The notes: generated from the sequence alone by a model not told the origin. Shown: positions 8,877 through 17,798, counted from the first letter of the stretch. The stretch is 64,000 nucleotides of DNA from Actinomadura luteofluorescens (GCF_013409365.1 NZ_JACCBA010000001.1:372001-436000), one strand, 5' to 3'. A program made the numbers and translations.

Positions 8877-9815
8877 TCAGGTGCTCTCGCGGGACTTGTG
8901 GTCCCATCGCGCCGGGTCGGCCTCCAGCGCGGCGCGGTCCCATCCTCCGAGGTCGGCCGCCGCCTCGTAGGTGCCCTGGAGGAACTCCAGAAGGGCCCGG
9001 TCGGGGTCGGGGGCCTCCCGCACCACCTCGTACGGAAGCAGGAACTGGCCGTTCTCCCTGCTGTAGAACGCGCCGGACGGGCCCACCGGACGGTCGGCGA
9101 ACCCGGCGGGCTCGGGGTAGGCGTAGGCGTAGAAGGCCCCCTCCTCGCCGCCGCCCGGCCAGAACCCGCAGCTGCTGAGCTCCCGCGAGTAGCCCTCGAC
9201 CATCACCCAGTCCCCGCAGTTAGGTGCGCCGCCCGGGTGCTCGGGCGCGTCCCGCCCGGAGAAGCGCGTGCAGGCGAGATCCATGGCGCCCCAGAAGAAG
9301 TGCACGGGGCTGACCTTGCCGATGTAGCGGGACCGGAACTCCCCCAGCACGCGCGAGGCCTGGAGCAGCTGGTGCCAGAACAGGTGGGCCGCCTCGGGAT
9401 CGTACGAGGCGTGCTGGTGATCCTCCTCGAACGGGATCGCCGGGTCGACCTCGTTGGGGCGCGCCTGGATGTGCGTCTCGATCCCCAGTTCGTGCAGGGC
9501 CTCCATCGTCCGGGCGTAGAACCGCGACACCGGCATGGGCGCGAGCTCGAACTCCCGGAGGCTGCCGTCCGAGGTGCGCAACCGCAGGCGGTGGTCGACG
9601 AAGTCGAACTCGATGTCGAACGCGCCCCCGTCGTACGGGATCGCGGACGTGGTCAGCCCGCGCGGGCTGACGTACAGCGTCACGTTCCACCAGTGGTTCA
9701 CCAGCGGCGCGTGAGCCAGCCGCACCTTGCCGACGATCTGCGTCCACATGTGCAGCGTGTCGCGCGTCGGCGTCCAGTCGGCGACGCGCAGCCGCGGCCA
9801 TGCCTGTCGTTCCAC
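8877..9815 (-). CDS. DUF5996 family protein
   Basis: A 312-residue protein matching the DUF5996 family: WPRLRVADWTPTRDTLHMWTQ at the start, NHWWNVTLYVSPRGLTT, and VHFFWGAMDLACTRFSGR in the middle. Trp, His and aromatic residues are frequent and there is no signal peptide or membrane segment. GTG 9815 is preceded by GAAGGGGG. It lies 30 bp downstream of the NB-ARC regulator on the same strand and is probably its operon partner. Biochemical function is unknown; the conserved His/Asp/Trp residues would suit a small-molecule or metal-binding enzyme, but this is a guess. Confidence 0.75.
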   Translation of the reverse strand: MERQAWPRLRVADWTPTRDTLHMWTQIVGKVRLAHAPLVNHWWNVTLYVSPRGLTTSAIPYDGGAFDIEFDFVDHRLRLRTSDGSLREFELAPMPVSRFYARTMEALHELGIETHIQARPNEVDPAIPFEEDHQHASYDPEAAHLFWHQLLQASRVLGEFRSRYIGKVSPVHFFWGAMDLACTRFSGRDAPEHPGGAPNCGDWVMVEGYSRELSSCGFWPGGGEEGAFYAYAYPEPAGFADRPVGPSGAFYSRENGQFLLPYEVVREAPDPDRALLEFLQGTYEAAADLGGWDRAALEADPARWDHKSREST

Positions 9816-9845
9816 CAGAGCCCCCTTCGAACCGGAACACCCGGG

Positions 9846-12347
9846 TCATGCCCCGGATCCGGCCTCCGCAACAGTGAGGTCCCGCCGGATGGCCTGCCCG
9901 GCCGCGCGGTGCTCGGCGGCCGCGGCCGGGTCCGTCGCGTCGAGGACGGCGGCGATCCCCTCGCGGGCCAGCGCCTCGGCGTACCGGTACCCCAGCCTCG
10001 GAGCCAGTTCCAGCGCCTGTGTGTGCAGCCGCAGCGCCTCCTCCGGCAGGCCCGCCAGCCGGCACGTCTCGGCGTGGCCGTAGAGGAAGTGGATCTTCCA
10101 GTGCTCCTCGAACAGCTCGTCCAGCAGGGCGAAGGCGCGGCGGTGCGCGGCCAGCGCCTCCTCGTACCGGCCCGCCTGCCGCAGGGCGACGCCCAGGCAG
10201 TTCAGGCACCAGGCCTCGTTGTGCCGGTGCCCGTCCTCGCGGGCCAGCGCGAGCGCCCGCTCCAGGTGCCCCGTCGCCTCGCCGGGCTCGTCGGCGGCGA
10301 TGGCGACGCCGAGGGTGATCCGGGCCGTCAGCGCGGGAGGCCAGGCGGGGTCGCCGTGCGGGATCTCCAGCACGGCGCGGGCGAGCCGCGCCGCCTCCTC
10401 GCGGTGCCCGAGCTGCAGCATCGCCCACGCCTCGTAGGCGGTCGCGTGGGCCGTGCCCGCCGGGCAGCCGGCGTCCTCGTAGAGCCTGCCCGCCCGCCGG
10501 AAGAGGTCGAGCGGCTCCTCGACGCGGCCCTCGTCCCACTTCAGGTAGCCCCGGCGCATGGTCAGCTCGGCCTCGGTCCTGGCGTTCCCGGCCCGGGCGA
10601 CCAGCGGCCCCGCCGCCTCGTACGCGGCGTCCGCCTCGGCCATCCGTCCCGCGTTGTAGCGGGCGAAGCCGAGGTCGCTGTGCGCCTCGGCCAGCTGCAG
10701 CGGGTCGTCCAGCCTCCGTGCTGCTGCCAGCGAGCGCTCGAAGAGGACGTTGAGGTGCGTCGTGCCGCAACGCCGCGCGAAGAAGGCCCGCATGTGGCGG
10801 GGCAGCTCGCACACGTGCGCGTCGGCTCCGGCGGCGACCGCCGCCTCGAAGACGGCCATCAGGTTGGTGTACTCGGTGGCGAACCAGAGCAGCGCCGCGT
10901 GCTTGCCGGCGAACTCGGGCAGGTCGGCCGGCGGCGGGCCCGCCGCGACCTCCGGGCCGGGGGCCAGATACGACACCGCGGCGTCCGCGGCGGCCGCCGC
11001 GTGCACGTAGTAGTCGAGGACCCGGCCGAGCGCCTGCTCCCGCTCGGCGGCCGGGTCGTGCTCGGCGGCGGCGCGGCGCGCGTGCTGGCGCACCAGGTCG
11101 TGCAGCCGGTAGCGGCCGGCCGCCGGCTGCTGGACGAGGTGCGCGTCGAGGAGGTCCTCCAGCATCGCCCGGGCGTCGCGCACCGGCACGCCAGCCAGCG
11201 CCGCCGCCACGTGCTCGTCGAAGGTCGAGCCGGGGACCAGCCCCAGCAGCCGGAAGAAGCGGCGCCGGGCGCGGTCCAGCTGCCGCACGGACATCGCGAA
11301 CGCCGTGTCGAACTCCGTGGCGCCCTCGGCCATCCGCTCGACGAGGATCCCCACGGTCCAGCCCGGCCGGTGCCGCAGCCGCGCCGCCGCCAGCCGCAGC
11401 GCCAGCGGCAGGTGGCCGCAGCGCCGCAGCACCTCCGCGGCGGCCTCCGGCTCGCGGGCCAGCCGGCCGCCGGACCCGCCCGGGTCGCCGCTGGCACGAG
11501 CCAGCAGTTCGGCGCCCTCCCGCGGCGTCAGCACGTCCAGCGACACCGGGGGCACCTCCTCCAGGCCCAGCAGCCGGTTGCGGCTGGTGATCAGCGCGAC
11601 GGACGGGCCGGCGCCGGGCAGCAGCGGGCGGACCTGGTCGGCGTCCACGGCGTTGTCGAGGACCACGACGGCACGCCGGTGCGCCAGCTCCGACCGCCAG
11701 CAGGCGGCCAGCGGCTCGATGCCGCCCTCCTGCGGGATCCTCTCCGACGGCACGTCGAGGGCGGCGAGGAGGGTCCGCAGCGCCGGGTCGGGGTCGAGCG
11801 GTTCCCGCCCGGCGGTGAAGCCGTGCAGATCGACGTAGAGCTGGGCGTCGGGGAAGTCGGCGGCGAGCCGGTGCGCGGCGTGCACCGCAAGGCACGTCTT
11901 GCCGACGCCCGCCATGCCGTCCACGGCGACCACACGGCCGGCGTCCACCGCGGCGAGCACGGCCCTGAGCTCGGCCTCGCGTCCGGTGAAGTCGGGGACG
12001 TCGCGCGGCAGGTCGTTGCGGGGCGGGCGCGGCGCCCCGGCGGGCGGCGCCGGGGGGTGGACCTGGCGGCTGGTCTTCGGCGGCGCGGGCAGCGGGCTGG
12101 AGGCCCGCTCCCAGAGGGGGCGCAGCGGGCGGGGGTCGCGCTTGAGCAGGCGGCAGAGCGCGATCACCGCCGTCCAGGGCGGCACCGTCTGGCCGCTGAG
12201 GTAGCGCGACAGCGACGACGAGCTGAGCCCGGCGTCCCGCGCGAGGGCCCGGACGCCGCGTCCGGACACCTCCTGAAGCATGCGCAGCCGGGCCGCGAGC
12301 TCGCCCTGCGGGTCGGCCTTCTCCGCCCGATGCTGTTGCACGACCAC
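9846..12347 (-). CDS. XRE-HTH / NB-ARC / TPR regulator (AfsR-like STAND ATPase)
   Basis: An 833-residue STAND-type regulator. GTG 12347 is preferred (GGAAGGCGGGGGAA just before); an in-frame start 36 bp upstream is possible. A Cro/C1-type HTH occupies about residues 15-75 (ALARDAGLSSSSLSRYLSG). A proline-rich linker and DFTGREAEL follow, then NB-ARC with Walker A GMAGVGKT near residue 145 and Walker B AVVVLDNAV. A winged-helix ARC2 region comes next, and tetratricopeptide repeats fill the last 380 residues. Such proteins switch on ADP/ATP exchange and often control secondary metabolism or development in actinomycetes. The DUF5996 gene follows in the same operon. Targets are unknown. Confidence 0.85.
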   Translation of the reverse strand: MVVQQHRAEKADPQGELAARLRMLQEVSGRGVRALARDAGLSSSSLSRYLSGQTVPPWTAVIALCRLLKRDPRPLRPLWERASSPLPAPPKTSRQVHPPAPPAGAPRPPRNDLPRDVPDFTGREAELRAVLAAVDAGRVVAVDGMAGVGKTCLAVHAAHRLAADFPDAQLYVDLHGFTAGREPLDPDPALRTLLAALDVPSERIPQEGGIEPLAACWRSELAHRRAVVVLDNAVDADQVRPLLPGAGPSVALITSRNRLLGLEEVPPVSLDVLTPREGAELLARASGDPGGSGGRLAREPEAAAEVLRRCGHLPLALRLAAARLRHRPGWTVGILVERMAEGATEFDTAFAMSVRQLDRARRRFFRLLGLVPGSTFDEHVAAALAGVPVRDARAMLEDLLDAHLVQQPAAGRYRLHDLVRQHARRAAAEHDPAAEREQALGRVLDYYVHAAAAADAAVSYLAPGPEVAAGPPPADLPEFAGKHAALLWFATEYTNLMAVFEAAVAAGADAHVCELPRHMRAFFARRCGTTHLNVLFERSLAAARRLDDPLQLAEAHSDLGFARYNAGRMAEADAAYEAAGPLVARAGNARTEAELTMRRGYLKWDEGRVEEPLDLFRRAGRLYEDAGCPAGTAHATAYEAWAMLQLGHREEAARLARAVLEIPHGDPAWPPALTARITLGVAIAADEPGEATGHLERALALAREDGHRHNEAWCLNCLGVALRQAGRYEEALAAHRRAFALLDELFEEHWKIHFLYGHAETCRLAGLPEEALRLHTQALELAPRLGYRYAEALAREGIAAVLDATDPAAAAEHRAAGQAIRRDLTVAEAGSGA

Positions 12348-12523
12348 CGTTCCCCCGCCTTCCGTCCCACCGCGGCGGCACAACTGCGGGGGGCGTCTTC
12401 GCTGCTCAAGGCCGTTGCGACTGTCCCACGGTGTCCCACCGGCGTCGTCATCGTAGGCCGCGGAGGCTGTGATTGGGTCATGCCCCCGAGGGAACGGGGC
12501 GCGACCGCAGAGGAGAAACGCAG

Positions 12524-12979
12524 ATGCAGTCCCGTATGAAGAACCCCGCCATGGTCCTGTCCGGCGCGATGCAGCCCATCCAGGAGCTGTTCAAGGCCGT
12601 GCACTCCGGCGGCGTCTCGGAGGAGACCCTGGAGCTGGTGCACCTGCGGGTCAGCCAGATCAACGGTTGCAGCGCCTGCGTGGACGCCGGCGCCAAGACG
12701 GCCCGCAAGGCCGGGGTGACCGACGAGCGGCTGGCCACCGTCGCCGCCTGGCGGGAGGCCCCGTACTTCACCGAGGAGGAGCGGGCGGCGCTGGCGCTGG
12801 CCGAGGCCGCGACGCGGCTGGCCGACCGCGCCGACGCCGTGAGCGACGAGGTCTGGGACACCGCCGCCACCTACTTCGACGAGAAGGAGCTGGCCGCGAT
12901 CGTCCTGATGATCGGCGTCACCAACCTGTTCAACCGGCTCAACGCCACGACCCGGCAGATCGCCGGCGCGTGGGGCTGA
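12524..12979 (+). CDS. AhpD-like carboxymuconolactone decarboxylase family protein
   Basis: A 151-residue all-helical AhpD-like protein. ATG 12524 follows GAGGAGAAACGCAG. The redox motif CSAC sits in QINGCSACVDAGAKTARKAG, as in alkylhydroperoxidase D proteins that reduce peroxides using the CxxC pair. The usual His three residues after the second Cys (CVDxH) is Gly here, so the proton-relay residue is missing and peroxidase activity may be weak or altered. It may form one unit with the DUF1801 gene 48 bp downstream. A paralogue with the intact CxxCVDLH motif is at 17799-18284. Confidence 0.85.
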   Translation: MQSRMKNPAMVLSGAMQPIQELFKAVHSGGVSEETLELVHLRVSQINGCSACVDAGAKTARKAGVTDERLATVAAWREAPYFTEEERAALALAEAATRLADRADAVSDEVWDTAATYFDEKELAAIVLMIGVTNLFNRLNATTRQIAGAWG

Positions 12980-13027
12980 GCGCGCCCCGTCCGGGAACGA
13001 CCACTCACCGACCAGGAGGATCCCACC

Positions 13028-13504
13028 ATGAGCGACACGAAGAAGACCGGCAAGAGCACCGCCGCGGCCGGCGAGAAGTTCGACGGCTTCACCGCCGAGG
13101 AGCGGGCCGCGATGAAGGACCACGCCCAGGAGCTGAAGAAGGCCGCGCGCCGTGCCCCGGGCAGGGCCAAGGCCGACGGCGAGAGCGACGTCCGCTCCAA
13201 GATCGCCGAGATGGACGAGGCGGACCGCGCCATCGCCGAGCGGGTGCACGAGATCGTCCGGGCCGCCGCGCCGGACCTCGTGCCGAGGCTCTGGTACGGC
13301 CAGCCCGCCTACTCCAAGGACGGCAAGGTGCTCTGCTTCTTCCAGGCCAAGGCGAAGTTCAAGACGAGGTACGCGACCCTCGGGTTCAGCGACGTCGCGG
13401 CCCTCGACGACGGCGCCATGTGGCCGACCTCCTTCGCCCTGCCGGAGCTGGACGCCGCGGGCGAGGCCCGGATCGCCGAGCTGGTGAGGCGGGCCGCGGG
13501 CTGA
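13028..13504 (+). CDS. DUF1801 (YdhG/iron-chaperone-like fold) protein
   Basis: A 158-residue protein. The first 55 residues are a Lys/Ala/Glu-rich, probably disordered lead. The rest is a DUF1801 domain: IRAAAPD-type helix, LWYGQPAYSKDGKVLCFFQAKAKFKTRYATLGF and a terminal helix (ARIAELVRRAA). ATG 13028 has a strong AGGAGG 7 nt upstream. The fold resembles frataxin-like iron chaperones, but that role is not proven for this group. It follows the AhpD-like gene closely, which hints at an oxidative-stress or metal link (inference). Confidence 0.75.
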   Translation: MSDTKKTGKSTAAAGEKFDGFTAEERAAMKDHAQELKKAARRAPGRAKADGESDVRSKIAEMDEADRAIAERVHEIVRAAAPDLVPRLWYGQPAYSKDGKVLCFFQAKAKFKTRYATLGFSDVAALDDGAMWPTSFALPELDAAGEARIAELVRRAAG

Positions 13505-13537
13505 GGGCGCGCCGGGCGGCGCCCCGGGCCCTCCTGC

Positions 13538-13558
13538 TAGGCTGAATTTAGACCTAAA
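13538..13558 (+). promoter_or_regulatory. Promoter -10 and autoregulatory operator of SDR-marR operon
   Basis: TAGGCT (13538-13543) fits an actinobacterial -10 hexamer. The palindrome TTTAG-AC-CTAAA (13547-13558) sits at the expected transcription start. AT-rich palindromes of this size are typical MarR sites, and the second gene of the operon is a MarR protein, so autorepression is likely (inference). The SDR start codon follows at 13576 after AAGGAGG. Confidence 0.5.
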
Positions 13559-13575
13559 CTCAAGGAGGGCCCGAC

Positions 13576-14298
13576 ATGGCGCGCACGATCGTGGTGAGCG
13601 GCGGCGGCACCGGCATCGGCAGGGCGGTGGCGGCGCGCTTCGCGGCCGATGGTGACCGGGTGGTCGTCATCGGCCGCCGCGCGGAGGTGCTGGAGAAGGC
13701 GGCCGGGGAGATCGGGGGCACGGCGCTGCCGGCGGATCTGGGAGACCCGGCGGAGGTCGAGCGCGTCCGCACCGAACTGGCCGAGCGCTTCGGCTCCGTC
13801 GACGTGCTGGTCAACAACGCGGGCGGCAACGCCGACAACCACGGCCGCCCCGCCGGCGTCGCGGAGCGGTGGACGAGCAACTTCCGCATCAACGTCCTGA
13901 CGTCGGTCCTGCCGACCGAGGCGCTTCGCGACCTGCTGAACCCGTCCGGGGCGGTCGTGTTCGTCTCGTCGATCGCGGCCCTGCGCGGCTCGGGCGGCTC
14001 GTCCTACGGCCCGATGAAGGCGGCCCTGCACCCCTACGCCTGCGATCTCGCCGCCGCCCTCGGGCCCCGCGGCGTCACCGTCAACGTCGTCGCCCCGGGC
14101 TACATCGAGGACACCGAGTTCTTCGGCGACGTGATGACCGGCGAGCGGCGAGCGGCGCAGATCGCGCAGACCCACACCGGGCGGGCCGGGACGCCGGGGG
14201 ACGTCGCCGAGACCGTGCACTGGCTCGCCTCGCCCGGCGCCCGACACGTCACCGCGCAGATCATCCAGGTCAACGGCGGGGCCGAGCGTGGCCGCTGA
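13576..14298 (+). CDS. Short-chain dehydrogenase/reductase
   Basis: A 240-residue classical SDR. The cofactor motif GGGTGIG lies at residues 9-15, NNAGG near residue 80 and the catalytic triad in SSIAALRGSGGSSYGPMKAAL (Ser, then Tyr-xxx-Lys as YGPMK). An Arg-Arg after the second strand (VVIGRRAEV) favours NADP(H). It would reduce or oxidise a small carbonyl or hydroxyl compound in the cytoplasm. It is translationally coupled to the MarR gene (GTG 14288 lies inside its 3' end), so its substrate or a related compound may be the MarR ligand. Confidence 0.85.
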   Translation: MARTIVVSGGGTGIGRAVAARFAADGDRVVVIGRRAEVLEKAAGEIGGTALPADLGDPAEVERVRTELAERFGSVDVLVNNAGGNADNHGRPAGVAERWTSNFRINVLTSVLPTEALRDLLNPSGAVVFVSSIAALRGSGGSSYGPMKAALHPYACDLAAALGPRGVTVNVVAPGYIEDTEFFGDVMTGERRAAQIAQTHTGRAGTPGDVAETVHWLASPGARHVTAQIIQVNGGAERGR

Positions 14299-14818
14299 GC
14301 CGCCCCGCGACGGCGCCGACGCCATCCAGGACGCCTGGCGGCGCGAGCTGCCGGGCGTCCCGGTGGAGTCGATCGGGGTCGTCACCCGGATCTGGTGGGC
14401 CGCCAAGTTCTTCGGCGACGAGCGCCGCCGCCTCCTGGCGGGGCAGGGGGTGGACGTCGCGACGCTGGACCTGCTGTCCACGCTGCGCCGCTCCGGCCCG
14501 CCGTACCGGATGAGCCCGGGCGAGCTGGCCGAGGCCTGCATGGTGACGCGCGGGGCGATCACCCAGCGCGTGGAGCGGGCCGCCGGGGCCGGGCTGGTCG
14601 AGCGGACCACCGTCGGCTCCGGCTACCACGCGCGCGCGGTCACCCTCACCGGGGAGGGCCGCGCCCTGCTCGACCGCGTCGTCGCCGACCTGCTCGCGGC
14701 CGAGGACCGCCTCATCGGCCACCTCGCCGCCGACCGCCGCGAGCAGCTCGCCGGCCTCCTGCGCGAACTGCTCGCCGGCCTCGACGCCCCGAGCTGGATG
14801 GGCCAGGTCGGGGACTGA
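14288..14818 (+). CDS. MarR family transcriptional regulator
   Basis: A 176-residue winged-helix repressor. It starts at GTG 14288, overlapping the SDR stop by 11 bp. The recognition region reads SPGELAEACMVTRGAITQRVERAAGAGLVERTTVGSG, the usual MarR helix-turn-helix and wing, flanked by dimerisation helices. It probably represses its own operon through the TTTAG-AC-CTAAA palindrome at 13547-13558 and responds to a small aromatic or lipophilic ligand (family knowledge). Confidence 0.85.
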   Translation: MAAEPPRDGADAIQDAWRRELPGVPVESIGVVTRIWWAAKFFGDERRRLLAGQGVDVATLDLLSTLRRSGPPYRMSPGELAEACMVTRGAITQRVERAAGAGLVERTTVGSGYHARAVTLTGEGRALLDRVVADLLAAEDRLIGHLAADRREQLAGLLRELLAGLDAPSWMGQVGD

Positions 14819-14836
14819 CCCTCGGGCCCGGCGGGC

Positions 14837-16990
14837 TCAGGCGCTCGTGAGGACGACGAGCTCCTGGGTCGCCCGGGTCATCGCGACATAGCGGTCGACC
14901 GCTCCTTCGACGCCATCGCCGAACCGGTCCGGGTCGATGAGCACGACGAGGTCGAACTCCATCCCCTTGGCCAGCTCCGGGGTCAGGGACCGGACGCGGG
15001 GCCGCCCCGGGAACGCGGGATCGCCGATGACGCAGGCGACCCCGTCGTCGTGCGCGGCGAGCCAGGCGGCGAGGATCCGGTCCAGGTCCGCGACCGGTCC
15101 GTGGACGACGGGGACGCCGGTGGACCGGACCGACGCCGGCACGTTGGCGTCCGGGAGCGCGGCCCGGATGACCGGCTCGGCCTCCGCCATGATCTCCTCC
15201 GGCGTCCGGTAGTTGACGCTGAGCGAGGCCAGGTCGATCCGGTCGAGCCCGACCCGTTCGAGCCGTTCCCGCCACGACTCGGTGAAGCCGTGCCGGGCCT
15301 GCGCGCGGTCCCCGACGATCGTGAAGCTCCGGGACGGGCACCGCAGCAGCAGCATCTGCCACTCCGCGTCGGTCAGCTCCTGCGCCTCGTCCACGACGAC
15401 GTGCGCGAACGGGCCGGCGAGCAGGTCGGGGTCGGCGGCGCTCAGCGCGCTCTCGTCGACGAGGGCGTCGTGGAAGTCCTCGCCGCGCAGCATCGTCACC
15501 AGCCCCGTCCCGTACTCGTCGTCGGCCACCTCGATGAGGTCGTCCACGACCTGTCCCATGCGCTCGCGCTCGGCGGCGACGGCGGCCTCGTGGCGCCGCC
15601 TGCGCAGCGACGCCTCCGGGTCGCCGAGACGCTGCCGCGCCGCGTCCAGGAGCGGCAGGTCCGACACCGTCCAGGCCTGGGCGTCCTCGCGCCGCAGCCG
15701 GCGGATCTCGTCCGCGCCGAGCCAGGGGGCGCACAGCCGCAGGTAGGCGGGCACCGACCACAGGTCCCCGACGAGGTCGGCCGCCTCGATCAGCGGCCAC
15801 GCCCGGTTGAAGGCGGTGCGCAGCTCCCGGTCCTGCCGGAGCGACCGGCGCAGCAGGTCGGGCGACGCCTCGCCCTCGTTCTTGTCCGCCAGGATCGTGA
15901 CCAGCTCCTCCCAGATCCGGTCGCGCGCCTCGTTGTGCGGCGTGCCGGGTTCCGGCACCTGGAACGCCTCGGCCCAGTCGGCGGGGCTCAGCCAGACGTC
16001 GCCCCAGTGCGAGGTGACCTCCATACCCTCGGTGGGCGGGTTCTCGTAGAAGGCGACGGCCTTCTCGATCGCCTTCACCATGTCGGCGGACGACTTCAGC
16101 CGGGCCACCTCCGGGTCGGTCTCGACCTCCGCCCCGGCCCCTTCGGCGACGAGGTCGCGCAGGGTGCATATCTGCACGCCCTCCTCCCCGAGGCTGGGGA
16201 GCACGTCGGACACGTAGGCCAGGTAGGGCTGGTGCGGGCCGACGAACAGCACGCCGCCCCGGTGGTGGCCCAGGCGGGGGTCGGAGTAGAGGAGGTAAGC
16301 GGAGCGGTGCAGGGCGACGACCGTCTTGCCCGTCCCCGGGCCGCCGTCGACGACGAGGGCGCCGCGCGATCCCGCGCGGATGATCGCGTCCTGGTCGGCC
16401 TGGATGGTGCCGAGCACGTCGCGCATCCGGTCCGACCGGTCGCTCCCCAGGCTCGCGATGAACGCGGACTGGTCGTCCAGCGCCGCGTGCCCGGCGAACC
16501 CGTCCGCGGTGAACACCTCGTCCCAGTAGTCGCCGATCCGTCCGCGGGTCCAGCGGTACCTGCGGCGGCTCGCCAGCCCCATCGGGTCGGCGTGGGTCGC
16601 CCCGAAGAACGGTTCGGCGGCGGGCGAGCGCCAGTCGAGCAGCAGCCGGCGGCCCGTGCCGTCGGTGAGGCCGAGGCGTCCGATGTACACGGGCTCGGAG
16701 CCGTCCGCGCCGACCATGCGCCCGAGGCAGAGGTCCAGGCCGAAGCGGCGCAGCGTGCGCAGGCGCGCGGCCAGCCGGTGGATCTCCATGTCCCGGTCCA
16801 TGGCCCCCTGCCCGATCCCCCCCGGCGCCCGGCGCTCGGCCTCGAGGCGTTCGGACAGGTCGGCGATCGTCTGGTCCAGGCTCTCCGCGATGGCCGCGAA
16901 ATGCCGCTCGTCGCGCTCGATCAGCGCCGGGTCGGCCTTGGAGGACAGGCGCCCGGGGAGGTCGAACACGCTGGCGGTCAAAGGATTCAC
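14837..16990 (-). CDS. helR: HelR-type RNA polymerase-recycling ATPase (rifamycin protection)
   Basis: A superfamily 1 helicase-like protein of the HelD/HelR group, 717 residues from GTG 16990 (VNPLTASVFDLPGRLS). The frame is open further up, but the extra start would be a TTG inside a regulatory palindrome. An N-terminal antiparallel coiled-coil arm (about residues 20-80) is followed by Walker A GGPGTGKTVVAL near residue 215, Walker B VVVDEAQELTDAEW, motif III IVGDRAQA and motif VI VAMTRATQEL. HelR proteins remove stalled RNA polymerase and displace rifamycins from it. The palindrome at 17057-17076, matching rifamycin-associated elements, supports drug-inducible expression. It converges with marR, leaving 18 bp. 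Confidence 0.85.
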   Translation of the reverse strand: MNPLTASVFDLPGRLSSKADPALIERDERHFAAIAESLDQTIADLSERLEAERRAPGGIGQGAMDRDMEIHRLAARLRTLRRFGLDLCLGRMVGADGSEPVYIGRLGLTDGTGRRLLLDWRSPAAEPFFGATHADPMGLASRRRYRWTRGRIGDYWDEVFTADGFAGHAALDDQSAFIASLGSDRSDRMRDVLGTIQADQDAIIRAGSRGALVVDGGPGTGKTVVALHRSAYLLYSDPRLGHHRGGVLFVGPHQPYLAYVSDVLPSLGEEGVQICTLRDLVAEGAGAEVETDPEVARLKSSADMVKAIEKAVAFYENPPTEGMEVTSHWGDVWLSPADWAEAFQVPEPGTPHNEARDRIWEELVTILADKNEGEASPDLLRRSLRQDRELRTAFNRAWPLIEAADLVGDLWSVPAYLRLCAPWLGADEIRRLRREDAQAWTVSDLPLLDAARQRLGDPEASLRRRRHEAAVAAERERMGQVVDDLIEVADDEYGTGLVTMLRGEDFHDALVDESALSAADPDLLAGPFAHVVVDEAQELTDAEWQMLLLRCPSRSFTIVGDRAQARHGFTESWRERLERVGLDRIDLASLSVNYRTPEEIMAEAEPVIRAALPDANVPASVRSTGVPVVHGPVADLDRILAAWLAAHDDGVACVIGDPAFPGRPRVRSLTPELAKGMEFDLVVLIDPDRFGDGVEGAVDRYVAMTRATQELVVLTSA

Positions 16991-17056
16991 GTATCGGCTC
17001 CGGCTCGTGGTCGATGGCTGTGGTTCCGGTTCGGCCGCCGATTCTGCGGCACGACC

Positions 17057-17076
17057 GGGGTCTTGCCGCAAGCCCC
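17057..17076 (-). promoter_or_regulatory. Rifamycin-associated element-like palindrome upstream of helR
   Basis: GGGG(T)CTTGC and GCAAGCCCC form an inverted repeat with a single unpaired base, 67-86 bp before the helR GTG. It matches the GGGGCTTGC/GCAAGCCCC type palindrome known as the rifamycin-associated element, found before helR, rox, rph and arr genes of actinomycetes. A TATAG sequence just upstream (17085-17089 on the other strand) may belong to the -10 region. Confidence 0.7.
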
Positions 17077-17154
17077 CCGGTGCGCTATACGTTGAGAGTG
17101 GCGGGGAGAGTCCTCGTGCCCTCGCCCGCCTCCCCCAGGCTCACGGCCGCCCGC

Positions 17155-17647
17155 TCACACCATGTACTGGTCGTGGCGGTGGTAGAGGTCGGTCCACTCC
17201 TGCTCGCTGAGCCGCCGCCCGCTCTCCACGATCTCGGCCAGTTCCTCGAAGTAGGCCTCGCGGGGAGCGCCGGGGGCGAACAGGACCAGCATCGAAGCCG
17301 CCCCTCGCGGGTTGTCGAACGCGTGGATCCCGCCCGGCGGGACGAAGAGGAAGTCTCCCGGCGAGGCGTCGACCCAGCGGTCCCCGTCGTAGAGGGCGAC
17401 GGTGCCGGACAGGACGAAGAACGACTCCGACATCGTCCTGTGGAAGTGGGCGCCCGCGCCGCGGCCGGGTTCGGCTCCCATGTCCCACCGGTACAGCCCG
17501 TACTGCCCGCCCGTGGACTCGCCCGTGGCCAGGTAGTGCACCCTTCGAGCGCGTACCGATCAGCAGGTCGGGTGCGGCGTCGCCCTCCCGCAACGTGCCG
17601 CTGACCTCGCCCGTGTCCCCGTGGAAGAGCTCTTTCGGGTATGACAT
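17155..17647 (-). pseudogene. Cupin-domain protein gene with one frameshift
   Basis: The start is ATG 17647 (MSYPKELFHGDTGEVSG) after GAGGAGG. The first 35 codons are in one frame and the remaining 128 (HYLATGESTGGQYGLYRW onward) in another. The switch is at a CCC run, 17541-17543; deleting one base joins RSK to VHYLATG smoothly. The body is a single cupin barrel with HFHRTMSESFFVLSG (metal-binding HxH...E) and PGDFLFVPPGGIHAF. With the shift repaired the product would be about 163 residues, a normal monocupin. Whether the shift is biological or an assembly error cannot be decided here. Confidence 0.7.
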
Positions 17648-17742
17648 TCCGGCCTCCTCGTCGATGGTTCCGCCCATCGTGGCGTCCGGCCATGACATTC
17701 GTCCGGGAACCCCTCGGCGCCGGCCGCTCGCTCGTGGCCCCA

Positions 17743-17787
17743 CGCCGGACGTGCCCGGGAACGGAGTGTTCCCGGGCACGTCCGGCG
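17743..17787 (-). terminator. Strong hairpin terminator of ahpD-like gene
   Basis: Two perfectly complementary 20-nt arms (17743-17762 and 17768-17787) with a 5-nt loop GGAGT form one of the most stable hairpins of the window. It lies 11 bp after the stop of the AhpD-like gene on the minus strand, with no T-tract. It would isolate that gene from the cupin gene downstream. Confidence 0.7.
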
Positions 17788-17798
17788 CGATCCGCCGC

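Noticed and set aside
8196..12539. A 1447-codon open frame on the plus strand opposite the NB-ARC regulator and DUF5996
   Set aside because: Its product is Arg/Gly/Pro-rich low-complexity sequence with no domain; it is an antisense shadow caused by very high GC. Similar long shadows oppose the kdpD, HelR and MMPL genes.
16991..17071. N-terminal extension of helR to a TTG at 17071
   Set aside because: The extra 27 residues are unlike HelR starts, and the TTG lies inside the rifamycin-element palindrome; GTG 16990 matches the family N-terminus.
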